A stretch of 37,811 nt of DNA. Source: an uncultured Prevotellaceae bacterium (GTDB lineage Bacteria; Bacteroidota; Bacteroidia; Bacteroidales; Bacteroidaceae). This document shows, piece by piece, positions 1 to 7,709 of the stretch (within the stretch, counting starts at the first letter, position 1; each line of letters starts with the position of its first letter). The translations under genes and the position numbers were made by a program. The notes under the pieces are model-generated. The model made no database searches and was not told the origin of the DNA. It saw only the letters and a list, made by a program, of their open reading frames with translations. The stretch lies in contig ONDJ01000017.1 of the NCBI GenBank assembly GCA_900316575.1, positions 1 to 37,811 of the forward strand, read 5' to 3'.

Positions 1-814
1 GCGTATAGTTTGCTTTTACGGAATACAATTTAGGACAATTACTGCAAATAAGTTTCTTGAAAGGTCGCGGTTTGGCAGCCGTTCCATTATCAATATGGAG
101 ATATTCTATTGGTGTATTGCTGCAATCAAACTCCTCTAAGTTGGGGAAGAAGAGTAGTAGCCACGAGATATAATGTCTTCGAGCCTCAACAAACCCATTA
201 TTACCTGAGTTACTGAGATTTGCCTTTTCCATTTCAGTCTTGGGAAGATTCAGATATTGGTGCGCGTTGCTATTGTAGACGTACGCGGGGATGTATCCAT
301 ACCCTAAACTAACCGGATAGCTTGTACCATCGTAAAACTGAGTTTTCACTTGATTATGGCCAGAGACGTTGAGCTTTTTGAGATTGCCAAAAATCTGAAT
401 ACCAGTCAGATCGTAAATGTAATTTGTCCGAGAAGGATATAAGGACTTGCTCAAGTTAAGCTCTGTGACGGCAGCAGCCTCATCGAGCGTGATGTACATC
501 TTCTTTTGGTTCGTAACGTCAACAGCATAACCAAAGTGCTTAGCTATATAATAGCGCAACTCTGGATCGGGAATGTTGTCGTCATTGCTAGCATTATCAT
601 AGGCATTGTATTTATAAATGCGATAATACTGGGTGTTTGGAGCAATGTGCAAGGTAGTTTCGCCCGTGGCTTTGTCCAAAAATTTTTCTTGATAGTCATT
701 AGGATCATGCGTACCATCAGCCTGTGACGTGAAGACACGCATCGCACTCAGCTGCATTGGCACGAACAAACCTGCCAACAGCACAAGCATTAAGAGTGTA
801 AAAATTCTTTTCAT
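1..814 (-). CDS. Secreted leucine-rich-repeat protein, 3' end outside window
   Basis: The frame is open from an ATG at 814 down to the left edge, about 271 codons without a stop, so the C-terminus is missing. The first ~24 residues (MKRIFTLLMLVLLAGLFVP...) form a signal peptide. Residues ~140-160 (LTGIQIFGNLKKLNVSG) and ~225-265 (FPNLEEFDCSNTPIEYL, then FKKLICSNCPKLYSV) have the L-x-x-L-x-C/N spacing of leucine-rich repeats of the Bacteroidetes surface type. It is probably an exported or surface protein that binds a protein or glycan partner; the ligand cannot be inferred. A consensus promoter lies about 240 nt upstream, so it has its own transcript with a long leader. The repeat class is well supported, the function is not. 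Confidence 0.75.
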   Translation of the reverse strand, partial: MKRIFTLLMLVLLAGLFVPMQLSAMRVFTSQADGTHDPNDYQEKFLDKATGETTLHIAPNTQYYRIYKYNAYDNASNDDNIPDPELRYYIAKHFGYAVDVTNQKKMYITLDEAAAVTELNLSKSLYPSRTNYIYDLTGIQIFGNLKKLNVSGHNQVKTQFYDGTSYPVSLGYGYIPAYVYNSNAHQYLNLPKTEMEKANLSNSGNNGFVEARRHYISWLLLFFPNLEEFDCSNTPIEYLHIDNGTAAKPRPFKKLICSNCPKLYSVKANYT

Positions 815-1052
815 AAATCTTATTGTTTTAGTTTATTAGTTTATATCTTGTGCGCACAAAGCGGCGCGCATCGAAAACTTTGCGTGGAGGGGAGGAGGTT
901 GAGTTTGTTGTGTTTTAAGTTTGATTAAAGAAATAAGTTCTGAGAAACGCACTTTCTGCGCTTCGTTTACTCTCTATATGTTGTTTCTTCAAGAAAGGTT
1001 TTCTCATTATCGTAACGAACGCCAACCACTGTTCGCACATTGATTTGTTCAG

Positions 1053-1083
1053 CAAAAGTACTCCTTATGCATATAGCCTCAAA
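1053..1083 (-). promoter_or_regulatory. Bacteroidetes-type promoter for the leucine-rich-repeat gene
   Basis: On the minus strand TTTG (1083-1080), a 19-nt spacer and TACTTTTG (1060-1053) match the Bacteroidetes primary-sigma consensus exactly. Transcription would start near 1046, giving a leader of about 230 nt before the ATG at 814. Confidence 0.7.
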
Positions 1084-1349
1084 TCTTCTTGCATATTCTC
1101 AATGAACTTTTGCTATTACCCCCTCCCTGTTTTGTCAAATATGGATAGCAAAATGGCACACTTTGTTACGGTTTCGTAAAGAGTGTGGCTATGGACTTTG
1201 TCCTTTTTTGACAGGCGAGACAACCACGTTCCTATGGCGCTGACGGCGATTGTTTGGCATTAGGGAGCGATAGCTTTTGACGTTGGTAAGAAAGAGGTAG
1301 GGGTCCTTCGTGAGCAATTGTTGCTGGTGGGCTCTGTGCAAGTAGGCTA

Positions 1350-1394
1350 AACAAAAACAACGCAGCTTCGCGGCTAAGTGCTACGAAACTGCGT
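1350..1394 (-). terminator. Rho-independent terminator of kbl
   Basis: Read on the minus strand, ACGCAG-T-TTCG pairs with CGAA-G-CTGCGT across a ~12-nt loop and is followed by TGTTTTTGTTT. It begins about 33 nt beyond the kbl stop codon. Confidence 0.8.
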
Positions 1395-1426
1395 CGTGTG
1401 GATAAAAAAGTAGGGTGGGGATGAGC

Positions 1427-2614
1427 TTATTTCAGCACACCGAGTTGTTTGCCCACCTTGATGAAGGCTGCGATGCACTGGTCAAGGTGTTCGCGCTCGT
1501 GTCCGGCACTGATTTGTACGCGGATGCGGGCTTGTCCTTTGGGTACTACGGGATAGTAGAAGCCTGTGACGTAGATGCCTTCGTCCTGCAAGAGGGCAGC
1601 GTACTTTTGCGAAAGTGGAGCATCGTAGAGCATCACGGCGCAAATGGCGCTCTGTGTGGGTTTGATGTCGAAGCCGGCGGCCATCATCTTGTCGCGGAAA
1701 TAGTTGACGTTCTCTACGAGTTTGTCGTGCAGTGCGTTGCTTTCCTTGAGCATCTTGAACATTTCGATGCCAGCTCCTACGAGGCCTGGTGCCAGGCTGT
1801 TTGAAAAGAGATAGGGACGGCTGCTTTGACGCAGCTTGGCAATGATTTCTTTGGGGCCTGTGGTGAAACCGCCCATGGCACCGCCGAAGGCTTTGCCTAA
1901 AGTGCCGGTATAGATATCTACGCGACCGTAGGTGTTGAAGAATTCGCTTACGCCGTGGCCTGTTGGGCCTACTACGCCTGCGCTGTGGCTTTCGTCAACG
2001 AGTACCAATGCGTCGTACTTTTCTGCGAGGTCGCAAATTTTGTCCATTGGAGCAACGTTGCCATCCATGGAGAACACGCCGTCGGTGCAAATGATGCGGA
2101 AACGTTGGGCTTGTGCTTCTTGCAGACAGCGTTCGAGGTCGGCCATGTCGGCGTTGGCATAGCGATAGCGTACGGCCTTGCAGAGACGTACACCATCGAT
2201 GATGCTGGCATGGTTGAGGGCGTCGCTGATGATAGCGTCTTCGGCAGTGAGGAGGGGTTCGAACACACCGCCGTTGGCATCGAAGCATGCGGCATAGAGA
2301 ATGGTGTCTTCGGTCTTGAAGTAGTCGCTGATGGCTGCTTCGAGCTCTTTGTGCATGTCGTGGGTGCCGCAAATGAAGCGTACGCTCGACATACCGAAGC
2401 CGCGTTTGTCCATAGCGTCTTTGGCTGCCTGGATGAGACGGGGATGATTGCTGAGGCCGAGGTAGTTGTTGGCACAGAAGTTGAGCACTGTTTTACCGCC
2501 TACTTGAATGGCGGCTTGCTGTGGGCTTTCAATGAGGCGTTCTTCTTTGTAGAGGCCTGCTTCGCGAATTTCCTGAAGTTGCTGTTTCAGGTGGTCTTGG
2601 AATTTACCGTACAT
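1427..2614 (-). CDS. kbl: Glycine C-acetyltransferase (2-amino-3-ketobutyrate CoA ligase)
   Basis: Cytosolic PLP enzyme that splits 2-amino-3-ketobutyrate with CoA into glycine and acetyl-CoA, the second step of threonine breakdown. It is a fold-type I alpha-oxoamine synthase. Visible motifs are FCANNYLGLSNHP near the N-terminus, VDESHSAGVVG before the cofactor site, and TGTLGKAFGGAMGGF carrying the Schiff-base lysine. From the ATG at 2614 the protein is 395 residues, the usual family length, and begins MYGKFQDHLKQQLQEI as family members do. A start 13 codons upstream is possible, but the -7 element at 2658-2651 puts the transcription start inside or beyond that extension, which favours 2614. 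The partner threonine dehydrogenase is not in the window. A terminator follows directly. Confidence 0.95.
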   Translation of the reverse strand: MYGKFQDHLKQQLQEIREAGLYKEERLIESPQQAAIQVGGKTVLNFCANNYLGLSNHPRLIQAAKDAMDKRGFGMSSVRFICGTHDMHKELEAAISDYFKTEDTILYAACFDANGGVFEPLLTAEDAIISDALNHASIIDGVRLCKAVRYRYANADMADLERCLQEAQAQRFRIICTDGVFSMDGNVAPMDKICDLAEKYDALVLVDESHSAGVVGPTGHGVSEFFNTYGRVDIYTGTLGKAFGGAMGGFTTGPKEIIAKLRQSSRPYLFSNSLAPGLVGAGIEMFKMLKESNALHDKLVENVNYFRDKMMAAGFDIKPTQSAICAVMLYDAPLSQKYAALLQDEGIYVTGFYYPVVPKGQARIRVQISAGHEREHLDQCIAAFIKVGKQLGVLK

Positions 2615-2650
2615 GTTGGTTTTGTATTTGTGTTTGTTGGATTTGCCACG

Positions 2651-2658
2651 CAAAGGTA
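2651..2658 (-). promoter_or_regulatory. -7 promoter element of kbl
   Basis: Minus-strand TACCTTTG matches TAnnTTTG. No clear -33 TTTG is visible. The predicted start near 2644 leaves a leader of about 30 nt before the ATG at 2614. Confidence 0.55.
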
Positions 2659-2695
2659 AGCTTTTCTACTCTCAGTGGTATGTGGTTGAGTTTTT

Positions 2696-2956
2696 TTATT
2701 TGTTGTTTGGGCTGTTTGTTGCCTTGAATTGTCTTTTCAAACGTTTGAAACCTTCAACGCCAAGAATGGTGAGGCCGCCATATTGGCAGGTCTTGGCCAA
2801 TCCGAAGAGTATGAACCACAGTGCGCCTTTGGCTCCTGTACTTATGGGAAGGAGCATTTGTGCAAAGGAGAGAATGTAGAAAGGGATGCACATGGCCAAG
2901 ACGATGGCTCCTGTGCGGAACGAAAGGCTTTGCAACCATTGTTTGATTTTGTTCAT
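2696..2956 (-). CDS. Small two-helix membrane protein, unknown function
   Basis: 86 residues. After a basic N-terminus (MNKIKQWLQSLSFR) there are two hydrophobic segments, roughly residues 15-37 (TGAIVLAMCIPFYILSF...) and 44-67 (GALWFILFGLAKTCQYGG...), then a basic tail (EGFKRLKRQFK). It is therefore likely an inner-membrane hairpin with cytosolic ends. It sits 36 nt downstream of queA on the same strand and about 80 nt upstream of kbl, and is probably read from the queA promoter. I do not recognise a named family. The lack of a signal peptide and the short length leave the function open. Confidence 0.7.
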   Translation of the reverse strand: MNKIKQWLQSLSFRTGAIVLAMCIPFYILSFAQMLLPISTGAKGALWFILFGLAKTCQYGGLTILGVEGFKRLKRQFKATNSPNNK

Positions 2957-2992
2957 GACACTATGGTGTTGCTTCCTTTGGCCAAAGAGTTG

Positions 2993-4213
2993 TTAATAAT
3001 TGAGCAAGCAGCTGTCGCCGTAGGAGAGGAAGCGGAAGTCGTGGCTCAAGGCGTAGTCGTAGATGGTGCGCCACTGCCCATCGACAAAGGCTGAAACGAG
3101 TAGTAAGAGGGTGCTCTGAGGTTGGTGGAAGTTGGTAATCATGGTGCGGACTATGTGGTAGCGATAGCCTGGCTTGATCATGATTTGTGTGGTGGCCTGT
3201 AGGTGGTTTTCTCCTGCGTTGTCCATGGCCTGGAGTATGGCTTCTAAGGCTTCAAGGGTGGTGACTTCTTTTGTTTGTGGCTCATAGGGAAGCCATTGTG
3301 GCACGTGAAGGTTGTGGAGATTGGCTTGTGGATCGGCAAGGAGCATGGTGCCGATGTAGTAGAGGGACTCCAAGGTGCGCACGGTGGTTGTTCCTACGGC
3401 TATGCACTGTCCGGCATGGGCGATGAGGCGTTCTATGACACTGCGTTCTACGCTGATCCATTCGGCGTGCATTTCGTGTTGCTCTACCTCGTTGGTTTTC
3501 ACGGGGCGAAAGGTTCCGGCTCCGACGTGGAGTGTTACTTCTTGGCGTTCTATGCCCTTGGCTTCAAGGTCGGCAAGGACACGCTCAGTGAAATGAAGTC
3601 CTGCTGTGGGGGCGGCTACGCTGCCTTTGATGCGGGCATAGACAGTTTGATAGGTGGTGAGATCGGAGGTTTCGGTAGCGCGGTTCAGATAGGGCGGTAT
3701 GGGCAGTTCGCCACAAGCTTCAATGATTTCAGAAAAAGCGAGCTCTTCGTTGTCCCACTGGAAGCGGACAGCCTGTTCACCTGGTTTGAGCAGAGCTGAT
3801 GCAGCGTCAGATTGGCGCGAAGCTGTGAGGTTCACTGCTATGCCATTAATCGTGAGTGTTCGTGATATAACGCCTTCTTTCCATTTCTTGGCATTGCCCA
3901 CCAAGCATATCCACGAGCAACAGCCACGGGCGGCAAAGTTTTGCTGATAGTCGTGGGGCGTTAGTGGTTCGAGGAGGAACACTTCGATGCGTGCTCCCGT
4001 TTCTTTGTGGAAATGGAGGCGTGCGCGAATGACGCGCGTGTTGTTCATCACAAGGAGTGCACCCTTGGGCAAGTATTTGGGTAGGTTGCGAAAAACGTCT
4101 TCGTTTACCTTACCGTCTTTGTAGAGGAGTAATTTGGAAGCATCGCGCTCGGATAGGGGATATTTAGCGATGCGCTCATCGGGTAGGGGATAATTGAAAT
4201 CTTGTATCAGCAC
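2993..4213 (-). CDS. queA: tRNA preQ1(34) S-adenosylmethionine ribosyltransferase-isomerase
   Basis: QueA transfers and isomerises the ribosyl group of S-adenosylmethionine onto 7-aminomethyl-7-deazaguanine at position 34 of tRNA, making epoxyqueuosine, the penultimate step of queuosine synthesis. The N-terminus (FNYPLPDERIAKYPLSERDASKLL), LVMNNTRVIRARL, GSVAAPTAGLHFT, EVTLHVGAGTFRPV and TNFHQPQSTLLLLVSAF are the conserved QueA blocks in the right order. At 406 residues it is longer than the ~350 of proteobacterial QueA; the extra length lies in the central part (the segment after the ~110th residue and a second one near 300), which I believe is usual for Bacteroidetes. It has its own strong promoter and probably drives the small membrane gene downstream. 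Confidence 0.95.
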   Translation of the reverse strand: MLIQDFNYPLPDERIAKYPLSERDASKLLLYKDGKVNEDVFRNLPKYLPKGALLVMNNTRVIRARLHFHKETGARIEVFLLEPLTPHDYQQNFAARGCCSWICLVGNAKKWKEGVISRTLTINGIAVNLTASRQSDAASALLKPGEQAVRFQWDNEELAFSEIIEACGELPIPPYLNRATETSDLTTYQTVYARIKGSVAAPTAGLHFTERVLADLEAKGIERQEVTLHVGAGTFRPVKTNEVEQHEMHAEWISVERSVIERLIAHAGQCIAVGTTTVRTLESLYYIGTMLLADPQANLHNLHVPQWLPYEPQTKEVTTLEALEAILQAMDNAGENHLQATTQIMIKPGYRYHIVRTMITNFHQPQSTLLLLVSAFVDGQWRTIYDYALSHDFRFLSYGDSCLLNY

Positions 4214-4259
4214 CTTGTTAGTCTTTTTTGATAGAGACCTTAATCTCTAAAAGTCGGCG

Positions 4260-4290
4260 CAAAAGTACGTATTTATCCCCAAAGGGCAAA
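4260..4290 (-). promoter_or_regulatory. Promoter of queA
   Basis: Minus-strand TTTG (4290-4287), 19 nt, TACTTTTG (4267-4260): an exact match to the Bacteroidetes consensus. The predicted start is near 4253, 40 nt before the ATG. Confidence 0.75.
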
Positions 4291-4342
4291 AGGTGGCAAA
4301 GCTGCTTGGATTTCCTATAGTGCTCAATAGGCTTGATGGACT

Positions 4343-4477
4343 TTATTTGAAGTAAACCATGATCGGGTCGTATGGTCTCAGATAGGCTCGGTCTTCAGGG
4401 ACTAAGGCTGCGTTGTCATGACCCGTTAGAACGACGAGCGAAGAGATTTGGCTGATAAGAATGCGCGGCGCACCTTC
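4343..4477. repeat. Near-identical 135-bp block, copy 1 (pair at 6331-6465)
   Basis: Encodes the last 44 residues and stop of the 4343-5617 gene. It differs from 6331-6465 at only three positions (4373, 4409, 4466), all at third codon positions and synonymous. Identity stops abruptly at 4477. Confidence 0.9.
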
Positions 4478-5617
4478 GTAAGCTAAAGAAACATTCGTAA
4501 AATACGGGCCTCGGGGAGAATGAACATTTCCTGTTAACTCAGCAGTGTTCACGTTCAAATAATAGGGTGTTCCTCTTATGGCTTTGTCTTCATTTAGCGT
4601 GTGTACTCTATATTGGCCGGTGCTTATTCTGAATTTTTTGGATGGGTACATGGAAAAGGTTGCGTTTTGGCTATTGCCCGCTTGCCAACACCACCCAATA
4701 GCTCTTTCACCCTTTCCTATGGTTGATGTAAAATCGGTTTTGCCTATGAACCAGTCACCAAGTATAGGAATACGCTTTCCTGAAAAATAGGCGTTTATAG
4801 CCTCATGGTGCATGTCTATATGATAAAAAGAGCGCTCATTGATGCTTTTCTTATTGACGGAAAGTCTCATGTCTTTGGCAATTTGCAAGCAATTTTCAAG
4901 ATAGTTCTCTGATAGGACACCACTTTTATGCTGTGGCAAGAGCATATAGCCATACATCTTTTTTCGGTTTGATTTGCTCCTAATCGTAATAGTATATTGG
5001 AGACCATCTTCTTCTGGAACAGTCATTGAGAACGCTCCGTTTTGGTCGGTCAAGGTCTTACCAGTCCAAACAATACCATGGTTCTCGTTATATAGCGTGA
5101 CGTTTATTATTATATCCTTCTTAGCAAGGGGCTTCCCTTTAGAGCTTAATAATAATCCTTTGAGATTGTCTTTGTTTGCTAAGAGTTCTTTAAACCATAT
5201 AGGATAAACGCCTTGTTCTTCTCTTGTTCTGTTATAGATGTATTCAGTATGAATGTTCCAAAGGGGAATACTATCGCTGACATCAGATGAAAGTATAGGA
5301 ACGACCTCAGTAGCAAGAATAGGTGAAAGGTAGTCTTTATATACTCGAAGTTCATAAAATCCGCTTTCCCACATGGAGTATATAGGGATAATAGTCTCTT
5401 GTCTGACAATTTTATCTTTGAAGACTACTTCGCCAAAAGGACTTACTAAATCAACGAGGTATCCTTCAAGACTACTATCTGCTACCTTTGCCTTAATGGT
5501 GTCAAGCAGTGAGAAACGTTCTTTGTTAAGAAAGATTCTTTCACGATTTGAGTGCTGTCCATGTAGTTCTACACAGCAAATGAACACTAATAGGCATATT
5601 CTTATTCTATTACGCAT
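4343..5617 (-). CDS. Secreted MG2-like / carboxypeptidase-regulatory-like protein (paralogue C)
   Basis: About 424 residues from the ATG at 5617, which opens on a signal peptide (MRNRIRICLLVFICCVELHG); an ATG at 5623 is equally possible. Residues ~25-110 (KERFSLLDTIKAKV, LVSPFGEVVF, MWESGFYELRVYKD) resemble a macroglobulin MG2 beta-sandwich. Residues ~155-215 (LKGLLLSSKGKPLAKKDI, LTDQNGAFSMTVPE) resemble a carboxypeptidase-D regulatory domain. A middle block (DMHHEAINAYFSGKRIP...GDWF) is shared with the paralogue at 6331-7548. The last 44 residues are identical to that paralogue at 132/135 nucleotides. The start overlaps the stop of the lipoprotein gene by a few bases, so the two are co-translated. 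Likely exported; function unknown. No plug or barrel domain follows, so it is not itself a TonB-dependent receptor. Confidence 0.75.
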   Translation of the reverse strand: MRNRIRICLLVFICCVELHGQHSNRERIFLNKERFSLLDTIKAKVADSSLEGYLVDLVSPFGEVVFKDKIVRQETIIPIYSMWESGFYELRVYKDYLSPILATEVVPILSSDVSDSIPLWNIHTEYIYNRTREEQGVYPIWFKELLANKDNLKGLLLSSKGKPLAKKDIIINVTLYNENHGIVWTGKTLTDQNGAFSMTVPEEDGLQYTITIRSKSNRKKMYGYMLLPQHKSGVLSENYLENCLQIAKDMRLSVNKKSINERSFYHIDMHHEAINAYFSGKRIPILGDWFIGKTDFTSTIGKGERAIGWCWQAGNSQNATFSMYPSKKFRISTGQYRVHTLNEDKAIRGTPYYLNVNTAELTGNVHSPRGPYFTNVSLAYEGAPRILISQISSLVVLTGHDNAALVPEDRAYLRPYDPIMVYFK

Positions 5618-6320
5618 CTTCATCTTCTTTTTGTGTGAAAAGGATTCTATTACTGATTGTAATTGTTCCTTCATTATAGTAAAAATCTTTTACAATTTGA
5701 CAGCATAGCATTACTTGATATACGTCAAAGTCAATATATACGTCTTCCCAATTATTCATGGATATGTCATTCCTGTCAGAATAATAAGTGAAGATAGGAT
5801 TCGTGAAACTGAAAGAGCAACGTCCGCTTGAGTACAATGTATCAGTGTCTGTGATAATTACAACATTTGAATAATTTAAGTTAACATCCAAAGTCCTTTG
5901 ACCTAATTGGCAAGACCAACTAACAGTACCGCTGCAATCTCCTGTTATTCCTGTAGCATGGATGCTACCCGTAACATGGAACGAACCTTTCTGCTCAGTT
6001 GGTTCTTCGGACCGTGTTTTTCTTTTTCTTATTGCCATCCTTTGCCGTAAATTTGGAACTTCTTTTATCAATTCAATCCTTAACGTAGCCAACCTCCGAA
6101 TGTCATTCTCCAAGTCCTCAAGAGTTTTAGTCCTGACAGCTTCTGCTAATTTTTCTTTGCGGATTCTAACCTCCACGCCATACTTCCTTGAGAACTCAGC
6201 GGCTTTTTGTCGATAAAGGTCTTCAAGCGAAGTGGAGTCTTCGTACATGTCTTCAGCACATCCGGTGAAGAAAACAGGAATGCTTACAAGAAGCATCAGT
6301 GTGAAAAGAGTTTCTTTCAT
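5610..6320 (-). CDS. Lipoprotein with coiled-coil segment, unknown function
   Basis: 236 residues. The N-terminus MKETLFTLMLLVSIPVFFTGC is a lipoprotein signal with the lipid-modified cysteine at residue 21, followed by AEDMYED, an acidic stretch suited to outer-membrane or surface export in Bacteroidetes. Residues ~30-100 are strongly helical and charged (SLEDLYRQKAAEFSRKYGVE through LRQRMAIRKRK) and probably form a coiled coil. Residues ~110-230 look like beta strands (SFHVTGSIHATGITGDCSG and onwards) with four or more cysteines. It lies between two members of the MG2-like family, 11 nt after one and overlapping the next, so all three are one transcript and may form one envelope complex (inference). 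No named family recognised. Confidence 0.75.
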   Translation of the reverse strand: MKETLFTLMLLVSIPVFFTGCAEDMYEDSTSLEDLYRQKAAEFSRKYGVEVRIRKEKLAEAVRTKTLEDLENDIRRLATLRIELIKEVPNLRQRMAIRKRKTRSEEPTEQKGSFHVTGSIHATGITGDCSGTVSWSCQLGQRTLDVNLNYSNVVIITDTDTLYSSGRCSFSFTNPIFTYYSDRNDISMNNWEDVYIDFDVYQVMLCCQIVKDFYYNEGTITISNRILFTQKEDEDA

Positions 6321-6330
6321 AGCGTGACAA

Positions 6331-6465
6331 TTATTTGAAGTAAACCATGATCGGGTCGTACGGTCTCAGATAGGCTCGGTCTTCAGGGACTAAGGCAGCG
6401 TTGTCATGACCCGTTAGAACGACGAGCGAAGAGATTTGGCTGATAAGAATGCGTGGCGCACCTTC
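6331..6465. repeat. Near-identical 135-bp block, copy 2 (pair at 4343-4477)
   Basis: Encodes the last 44 residues and stop of the 6331-7548 gene. It matches 4343-4477 at 132 of 135 positions, and all three differences are silent. The flanking coding sequence is far less similar. Confidence 0.9.
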
Positions 6466-7548
6466 TCTCTTCATATAGAGAGGAGAGGTCTCTTGCACTA
6501 CATAATAAGATTGAAGAAACACGTTCCTAAACAAAGAACCACCTGTGTAATAAGTAAAGCTCCCCTCTTCTCCATATAAATCATGCATCCTATAGTTAAA
6601 TGCTTTTACCTCTATCTTTTTGGGAGGCAACATAGAAAAAGATTTTCCATTCCAACCAACAGCCCTATGTTCATGCCTCATAGCATTAGAAAAAGAAGGA
6701 TGGCTAACGAACCAATCGCCTAATCCAGGAATTCGCTCGCCAGAAAAATAAGCATTTATGGCCTCATGGTGCATGTTGAAATAGTAGTAATTGCGCTCTG
6801 CCTCTGTGAGATGGCATGGGATAAGTCCCAAATTTTTTGCAATACTATCAATGCTTGTTGCATAGTCTGCAGAAAGGCATCCTTGTTTTACTTGCGATAA
6901 GATAATTGCACCATATCCCAAATCTTTACCTTTTCGGTTAAGGGCAGATATTACGAAAGATAAAGATTGGGATTGTGGCACAGCAACAGAGAACTCTCCC
7001 TGGCTTCCACTTAAGCACAATCCATTCCAAACAAGATTACCATCTTCGTCATAGGCATACACTGAAATGGTTACGCCAGCTTTTTTTATGGCTTTTCCTT
7101 TCTTGTTAATCAGCAATCCTTTTAGATGTTGCGGGTTCGTTGAGATGAAGTAGCGATACCATTCAGGCTGTATGATTTCATCTGACGGAGCGACCTGCCA
7201 AATCGGGATAGAGTCGCATTGTGGGGCTTTTAAGATAGGCACAATATTTGTTGTCGTGATAGGTGAACTTATGTCTTTATACATTCGAAGCTCATAAAAC
7301 CCGCTTTCCCACATAGGCATAATAGGAAAAGAGACCGTGCTTTCTGAGGTGCGCTTTTGAGCAACGACTTCTCCGAAAGGGCTTACAAGGTCAATTGTGT
7401 ATGCCTCAGAAAGGTCTTTATGCCCTTGAACCGTGACATCCATCGTGTCGTTAAGCGTATAAAGAGCTTTAGATAGTTGGAGTGAAGTCTGTGCTATGCA
7501 AGTTAGATTACATAGCATAAAACAGAATAAATGTATGCCTCTTTTCAT
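6331..7548 (-). CDS. Secreted MG2-like / carboxypeptidase-regulatory-like protein (paralogue B)
   Basis: About 405 residues from the ATG at 7548, chosen because it opens directly on the signal peptide (MKRGIHLFCFMLCNLTCIAQ); the ATG at 7572 adds eight residues. Domain order matches paralogue C: MG2-like strand set at ~25-110 (LVSPFGEVVAQ, MWESGFYELRMYKD), carboxypeptidase-regulatory-like domain at ~150-210 (LKGLLINKKGKAIKKAGV, GSQGEFSVAVP), the FNMHHEAINAYFSGERIPG block near residue 265, then the 44-residue conserved tail ending DPIMVYFK. Outside the tail, identity to paralogue C is only moderate by eye. It lies 161 nt after paralogue A with no recognisable promoter in the gap. Probably a surface or periplasmic structural protein; role unknown. 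Confidence 0.75.
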   Translation of the reverse strand: MKRGIHLFCFMLCNLTCIAQTSLQLSKALYTLNDTMDVTVQGHKDLSEAYTIDLVSPFGEVVAQKRTSESTVSFPIMPMWESGFYELRMYKDISSPITTTNIVPILKAPQCDSIPIWQVAPSDEIIQPEWYRYFISTNPQHLKGLLINKKGKAIKKAGVTISVYAYDEDGNLVWNGLCLSGSQGEFSVAVPQSQSLSFVISALNRKGKDLGYGAIILSQVKQGCLSADYATSIDSIAKNLGLIPCHLTEAERNYYYFNMHHEAINAYFSGERIPGLGDWFVSHPSFSNAMRHEHRAVGWNGKSFSMLPPKKIEVKAFNYRMHDLYGEEGSFTYYTGGSLFRNVFLQSYYVVQETSPLYMKREGAPRILISQISSLVVLTGHDNAALVPEDRAYLRPYDPIMVYFK

Positions 7549-7674
7549 GTTGGAATACCTACAAGTTTTCATTGTCGTAATTTTCTTATTTGATCAAACA
7601 GATTGTTCGTCATAGAGAATGAGCCTTCAACTTGACCTACCTGACGATATATAGAGCAAGAAACATTTGAGAGA

Positions 7675-7688
7675 GTATAATATTATAC
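7675..7688. repeat. Perfect 14-bp palindrome in the gap between paralogues A and B
   Basis: GTATAATATTATAC is a perfect inverted repeat 20-odd bases after the paralogue A stop. It is AT-only inside, so it could be chance, an operator, or a weak processing hairpin. Confidence 0.35.
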
Positions 7689-7709
7689 CTATATCATCTG
7701 ACAAGCTTT

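Larger units (their letters stand above)
815..1426. other. Intergenic region with an imperfect hairpin at 1145-1192
   Basis: I see no gene in these ~610 bases. They hold the promoter of the leucine-rich-repeat gene, the kbl terminator, and an imperfect hairpin: ATAGC (1145-1149) and CACACT (1157-1162) pair with AGTGTG (1182-1187) and GCTAT (1188-1192) around a GTTT loop. The hairpin lies upstream of the promoter with respect to the minus-strand gene and has no T tail, so it is not a standard terminator. It could be a protein-binding site or a decayed repeat. Confidence 0.5.

Noticed and set aside
1955-2659. 234-codon plus-strand frame opposite kbl
   Set aside because: Shadow of the kbl coding sequence; kbl has all family motifs.
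4343-6465. Insertion sequence or transposon explaining the two 135-bp identical blocks
   Set aside because: Both copies are in-frame coding 3' ends in the same orientation, without terminal inverted repeats, target duplications or a transposase.
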